In this document: positions 7,425 through 9,935 of the stretch, one piece after another | Layout: each line of letters opens with the position of its first letter | How positions within the stretch are numbered: the first letter of the stretch is position 1 | Source of the DNA: Gammaproteobacteria bacterium | GTDB lineage: Bacteria > Pseudomonadota > Gammaproteobacteria > Eutrophobiales > Eutrophobiaceae | Length of the DNA stretch: 9,935 nt | Direction: 5' to 3' | Assembly (NCBI GenBank): GCA_016844485.1 | Contig: JAENIZ010000006.1 | Coordinates: 19,395-29,329 of the forward strand | Notes under the pieces: model-generated | Told to the model about the DNA's origin: nothing | The model's input: only the letters and a program-made list of their open reading frames with translations | Database searches by the model: none | Program-made: the position numbers and the translations under genes

Positions 7425-7460
7425 AATATTAAAACAGTTATCACCCCGGCAGGTGATAAC
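7425..7460 (-). terminator. Strong intrinsic terminator or attenuator between rpoZ and spoT
   Basis: On the minus strand GTTATCACC and GGTGATAAC form a perfect nine-base-pair stem (7452-7460 with 7437-7445) around a six-base loop TGCCGG, followed by TGTTTTAATATT. It lies 13 bases after the rpoZ stop. The opposite direction lacks a T tract, so it should act only on minus-strand transcripts coming from gmk-rpoZ. It implies that spoT depends on read-through or on its own promoter; I could not pick out a convincing one in 7348-7424. Confidence 0.8.
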
Positions 7461-7473
7461 GGGATGATTGCAG

Positions 7474-7737
7474 TTATTCCGGGACAGGAAATCTGATATT
7501 GCCTGCCTCGTCGAATTCATCCAGGGGATTGTGCTTGCCAATTTCATTGATATTATCCTGGGTAATCAGGCCCTCAGCAATTTCCCGTAATGCGATGACA
7601 GTCGGCTTGTCCTTCAGGTCTTTAATCAGAGGCTCGGCGCCGAAGGCGAGCTGTCTGGCGCGTTTGGTCGCCAGTATCACCAAGTCATAGCGGTTATCTA
7701 CATTTTCCAGGCAATCTTCAATAGTTAATCTGGCCAT
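7474..7737 (-). CDS. rpoZ: DNA-directed RNA polymerase omega subunit
   Basis: Smallest subunit of RNA polymerase; it helps fold and hold the beta' subunit and forms part of one ppGpp binding site on proteobacterial polymerase. The 87 residues fit the family (E. coli 91). The start MARLTIEDCLENVDNRYDL, the segment ILATKRARQL and KPTVIALREIAEGLI are diagnostic; the N-terminal MAR motif is the region that contacts ppGpp in E. coli. The tail is diverged, as usual. The start is the ATG at 7735-7737, with GAGG (7744-7747) six bases upstream. Its place between gmk and spoT is the classical one and links a ppGpp target with the ppGpp enzyme. A structured leader precedes it and a strong terminator follows it. 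Confidence 0.96.
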   Translation of the reverse strand: MARLTIEDCLENVDNRYDLVILATKRARQLAFGAEPLIKDLKDKPTVIALREIAEGLITQDNINEIGKHNPLDEFDEAGNIRFPVPE

Positions 7738-7769
7738 TCAAAACCTCATCTCAAATATTATCGGGAAAT

Positions 7770-7810
7770 ATCCTGTCTTCTCCGTACATGAACCGGAACC
7801 TGGACAGGAT
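7770..7810 (-). repeat. Inverted repeat in the rpoZ leader
   Basis: ATCCTGTC (7770-7777) and GACAGGAT (7803-7810) are perfect eight-base arms around 25 bases. Inside, TCCG (7781-7784) and CGGA (7794-7797) can extend the structure after an internal loop. No T tract follows, so this is not a terminator. In the transcript it would form a stem-loop 33 bases before the rpoZ start. It could be an RNA structure or a protein site; nothing in the sequence decides which. Confidence 0.45.
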
Positions 7811-7814
7811 GCTG

Positions 7815-7835
7815 AAAAACGCTGATTCTCCAGCG
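7815..7835 (-). terminator. Weak intrinsic terminator candidate after gmk
   Basis: On the minus strand CGCTG, a six-base loop GAGAAT, CAGCG and then TTTTT lie 23 bases past the gmk stop. The stem has only five pairs plus a possible G-U, so it may be a partial terminator or an attenuator that lowers rpoZ transcription relative to gmk. Confidence 0.45.
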
Positions 7836-7858
7836 CGTATTGTGTGTTGGCGTATAGT

Positions 7859-8521
7859 TTACTGAATATCACTACCCTCTGTCATCAGGCGTTCGGCAAA
7901 ATCCTGATAATCAGGGCCGGAATAGGGGATCCCCTGACGGACGGCCTCAATAATCGCCTTAAGTTCCTTCACGGCAGTCTGGATATCGTCATTGACTACC
8001 AGATAATCGTATTCCCGGTAATGTGATAATTCAGTCAGTGCATCCTGTGTACGGCGTTTGATGGTTGAATCAAGGTCTTCTTTCCGGCTCCGCAGGCGCC
8101 TTTCCAGGGCCGAGATTGCCGGGGGCAGAATAAAAATACTTTTACATCCGGCTTCATGCCTGCGCACGTCCTGCGCCCCCTGCCAGTCGATCTCCAGCAT
8201 GACATCATTCCCCGCCTTGAGCTGGTCTTCGACCCAGGTGTGCGGAGTACCGTAGCGATAATCAAACACTGTTGCATACTCCAGGAATTGATCCTTTTCG
8301 ATCATGTCATTGAAGGTTGTGTTATCGACGAAATAATAGTCCACTCCATCCTGTTCCGCTGGTCGCTTGGGACGGGTGGTGCAGGAGATCGAGATCAAAA
8401 GATTCGGAACGCCATACGACAGGGCGCGCACCAGGGTGGTTTTACCCGCGCCTGAAGGGGCCGAGATGATAAATAACGTCCCCGGTTTTCCCCGTGCCGA
8501 ACTGGGTTTCTCTGCATTCAT
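7859..8521 (-). CDS. gmk: Guanylate kinase
   Basis: Cytoplasmic enzyme that phosphorylates GMP to GDP with ATP, feeding GTP and (p)ppGpp pools. With the ATG at 8519-8521 it has 220 residues (E. coli 207). Visible: P-loop SAPSGAGKTT at 20-29, the GMP-binding segment SISCTTRPKRPAEQDGVDYYFV at 44-65 with the conserved Arg and Tyr residues, EYATVFDYRYGTP at 81-93, MLEIDWQGAQDVR at 108-120, the lid FILPPAISALERRLRSR at 130-146, and YDYLVVND at 171-178. The frame stays open 31 codons further upstream to 8614, but that part overlaps yicC and does not resemble guanylate kinase, so I reject the longer start. The chosen ATG is four bases after the yicC stop, implying translational coupling; the Shine-Dalgarno is weak. 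Confidence 0.96.
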   Translation of the reverse strand: MNAEKPSSARGKPGTLFIISAPSGAGKTTLVRALSYGVPNLLISISCTTRPKRPAEQDGVDYYFVDNTTFNDMIEKDQFLEYATVFDYRYGTPHTWVEDQLKAGNDVMLEIDWQGAQDVRRHEAGCKSIFILPPAISALERRLRSRKEDLDSTIKRRTQDALTELSHYREYDYLVVNDDIQTAVKELKAIIEAVRQGIPYSGPDYQDFAERLMTEGSDIQ

Positions 8522-8525
8522 CAGC

Positions 8526-9392
8526 TTATTCGATATTCTGTATTTGTTCGCGCATCTGTTCAATAAGCACTTTGAGTTCCACCGAGGCATTGCTGCAATC
8601 ATAATTTGCCGCATTGGAGCCCAGCGTATTGGTCTCGCGGTTCATCTCCTGCATGAGAAAATCCAGACGGCGGCCCGCCAGCTCATCATTTTTCAGGACA
8701 CGTTTTACTTCATTGATATGCGCATCCAACCGGTCCAGTTCCTCTGCCACGTCAAATTTTTGCGCGAGTAACAGCAATTCCTGTCCCAGACGTTCGTGTT
8801 CGATTTCGATCTGCAGTTCTTTTGCACGGTTCACCAGACGATCGCGCAAGCTGTCCATGATCTCAGGAAGTTTCTCTCTCAGGCCCGTAACAATATTCGT
8901 AACTGCGTTACAGCGTTCCAGGATCATCGTCTGTAGTTTTTTACCTTCACGATTGCGGGTTTCCATGACGAGATCGATGGTGCGATCAAGCTGCTGTAAC
9001 AAAGGGCCACCGATGATGTCGGGATCAAGGGTTTCACGTTTTATGACGCCCGGCCAGCGCAGGACCTCGATGGGATTGATAGTGCCCAACTCAGGTACGG
9101 AGGACGAGATATCATCGGCCGTTTTGAGGATTGCCTGCACCAGATCATTATTGATTTGCAGATTATTCACGGCTGTATCACGGGGTTCAAAACGCAGGTT
9201 ACAGTCAATCTTGCCGCGTTTGATCCGGTTGGAGATGTGTTCACGGATAGCGGCCTCCAGCATGCGCAGTTCGTCGGGCAACCGGATACTGATTTCGAGA
9301 TAACGGTGATTAACCGACCGGATTTCCCAGATGACGTGGCCAATATCACCGGTTTCTTCAGTTCGTCCAAAGGCCGTCATGCTGGTGATCAT
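8526..9392 (-). CDS. yicC: YicC/YloC family endoribonuclease
   Basis: Member of the conserved YicC family; E. coli YicC is an endoribonuclease reported to cut small RNAs such as RyhB. The 288 residues match the usual length (E. coli 287). The N-terminal family domain starts MITSMTAFGR and includes WEIRSVNHRYLEISIRLP at ~22-39. The C-terminal DUF1732 domain contains EELDRLDAHINEVKRVL and GRRLDFLMQEMNRETNTLGSNA, the most conserved part of the family, and ends with an acidic/basic helix. The middle is helical and charged, possibly coiled coil. The start is the ATG at 9390-9392, with GAGG eight bases upstream. It is first in the minus-strand operon, directly before gmk, and diverges from rph, another RNA-processing enzyme; this pairing is common in gammaproteobacteria. 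Confidence 0.94.
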   Translation of the reverse strand: MITSMTAFGRTEETGDIGHVIWEIRSVNHRYLEISIRLPDELRMLEAAIREHISNRIKRGKIDCNLRFEPRDTAVNNLQINNDLVQAILKTADDISSSVPELGTINPIEVLRWPGVIKRETLDPDIIGGPLLQQLDRTIDLVMETRNREGKKLQTMILERCNAVTNIVTGLREKLPEIMDSLRDRLVNRAKELQIEIEHERLGQELLLLAQKFDVAEELDRLDAHINEVKRVLKNDELAGRRLDFLMQEMNRETNTLGSNAANYDCSNASVELKVLIEQMREQIQNIE

Positions 9393-9452
9393 GGTGTTAT
9401 CCTCTAGTTATAATTTTAGTACGCGAAAACGTCATCCATGACACAAGTGTTG

Positions 9453-9480
9453 ATTCTAGCGCGGTGACAGGATGAGGCAA
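9453..9480 (-). promoter_or_regulatory. Candidate sigma-70 promoter of yicC and the minus-strand operon
   Basis: On the minus strand TTGCCT (9475-9480) and TAGAAT (9453-9458) are 16 bases apart, matching the -35 and -10 consensus at 4/6 and 5/6. Transcription would start near 9446, giving a leader of about 54 bases before the yicC ATG. It stands back to back with the rph promoter. Confidence 0.45.
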
Positions 9481-9505
9481 ATACCGTGCACAGGTGGTTT
9501 GTCTG

Positions 9506-9511
9506 TATAAT
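9506..9511 (+). promoter_or_regulatory. Candidate -10 box of the rph promoter
   Basis: A perfect TATAAT lies 26 bases before the rph start codon, with TG directly upstream of it. A start near 9518 would give a leader of about 20 bases that includes the Shine-Dalgarno. No good -35 hexamer is present at the right distance (ACCGTG with 17 bases spacing), so an activator or the upstream TG may help. Confidence 0.5.
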
Positions 9512-9537
9512 CGGCCCTTTTGACGGGGGAGGAGAAC

Positions 9538-9935
9538 ATGCGCCCAAGCGGACGAGCACCTGATCAACTGCGTGAAGTCAGATTAACACGGCATTATACC
9601 TGCCATGCCGAAGGGTCTGTATTGGTGGAATTCGGCAAGACCAGGGTGATATGTAATGTCAGTGTTGAGGACGGTGTTCCCGGATTTCTCAAGGGCAAGG
9701 CACAGGGTTGGCTGACGGCCGAATATGGCATGTTACCGCGCTCGACTGGTCAGCGCATGCGCCGGGAGGCCACACACAAGCAGGGCGGACGTACTATGGA
9801 GATTCAGCGCCTGATTGGCCGTGCCCTGCGCGCAGTAGTGGATATGGCCTTGCTGGGTGAACGGACCATTGTCATTGATTGTGATGTTATCCAGGCAGAC
9901 GGCGGTACACGGACCGCTTCAATCACCGGGGCCTA
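9538..9935 (+). CDS. rph: Ribonuclease PH, N-terminal part
   Basis: Phosphate-dependent 3'-to-5' exoribonuclease that trims the 3' ends of tRNA precursors; it works as a hexamer in the cytoplasm. The first 132 codons are in the window and the gene runs off the right edge (the family has about 238 residues). Diagnostic stretches are MRPSGR, the segment HAEGSVLVEFGKTRVIC at ~23-39, FLKGKAQGWLTAEYGMLPRST at 50-70, KQGGRTMEIQRLIGRALR at 81-98 with the phosphate-binding Arg85 (Arg86 in E. coli), and DCDVIQADGGTRTASITGA at the edge. The ATG is preceded by a strong purine-rich Shine-Dalgarno, GGAGGAG at 9528-9534, three bases away. It diverges from yicC. Confidence 0.96.
   Translation, partial: MRPSGRAPDQLREVRLTRHYTCHAEGSVLVEFGKTRVICNVSVEDGVPGFLKGKAQGWLTAEYGMLPRSTGQRMRREATHKQGGRTMEIQRLIGRALRAVVDMALLGERTIVIDCDVIQADGGTRTASITGA

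Noticed and set aside
7335..7547. A 70-codon minus-strand frame between rpoZ and spoT
   Set aside because: It overlaps the end of rpoZ and the start of spoT and runs through the terminator hairpin. The residues look random.
8522..8614. Longer gmk start giving 251 residues
   Set aside because: The extra 31 residues lie in the yicC coding region in another frame and do not resemble guanylate kinase; the ATG at 8521 fits the family length better.
8614..9303. A 229-codon plus-strand reading frame opposite yicC, rich in Ser and Arg
   Set aside because: It is antisense to a well-conserved gene, and its composition is what the complement of yicC codons gives. No family resemblance and no good ribosome binding site.
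9431..9450. Two small palindromes (GTCAT-CC-ATGAC and ACAC-AA-GTGT) in the yicC leader
   Set aside because: They are operator-like but short and match no site I can name. With arms of four to five bases they may be chance.

Overview
The window is a chromosomal housekeeping segment, most likely from a gammaproteobacterium. The gene order yicC-gmk-rpoZ-spoT-ridA-recG-ubiC-ubiA on the minus strand, with rph divergent at the right end, is typical of that class. The omega subunit, UbiC, UbiA, RecG and RNase PH also read like gammaproteobacterial members of their families. I see no tRNA, rRNA, CRISPR array, insertion sequence or phage gene.

Layout from right to left: rph (partial, plus strand) and yicC diverge from a 145-bp promoter region at 9393-9537. 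Then follow, on the minus strand, yicC (endoribonuclease family), gmk (GMP kinase), a 121-bp gap with a short terminator-like hairpin and a longer inverted repeat, rpoZ (RNA polymerase omega), a strong hairpin/T-tract terminator, spoT (ppGpp hydrolase/synthetase, broken), ridA (enamine/imine deaminase), recG (branch-migration helicase), ubiC and ubiA (first two committed steps of ubiquinone synthesis), and the 5' part of a secreted M14-type zinc peptidase/amidase gene that runs off the left end.

Two things are out of the ordinary. First, UbiA is about twice its normal length. Its complete prenyltransferase domain (residues ~313-601) is preceded in frame by about 312 residues made of ten tandem 29-residue units (87 bp), hydrophobic, basic and rich in Trp and Cys, with no start codon at the usual UbiA N-terminus. 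I do not recognise this extension. Second, spoT carries what looks like a 92-bp internal deletion at a TACGG microhomology. It removes the core of the ppGpp synthetase domain and shifts the frame, leaving an intact hydrolase half and an open but out-of-frame regulatory half (TGS, zinc-finger and ACT domains). An in-frame ATG for the second half lies five bases before the stop codon of the first, so a split two-polypeptide SpoT is conceivable. An assembly error is the main alternative.

The genes share a theme of nucleotide metabolism and growth control (gmk, rpoZ, spoT), RNA turnover (rph, yicC), DNA repair (recG) and respiratory quinone supply (ubiC, ubiA). Most junctions are short or overlapping, as in one long operon, but the terminator after rpoZ suggests that read-through into spoT is limited or regulated.
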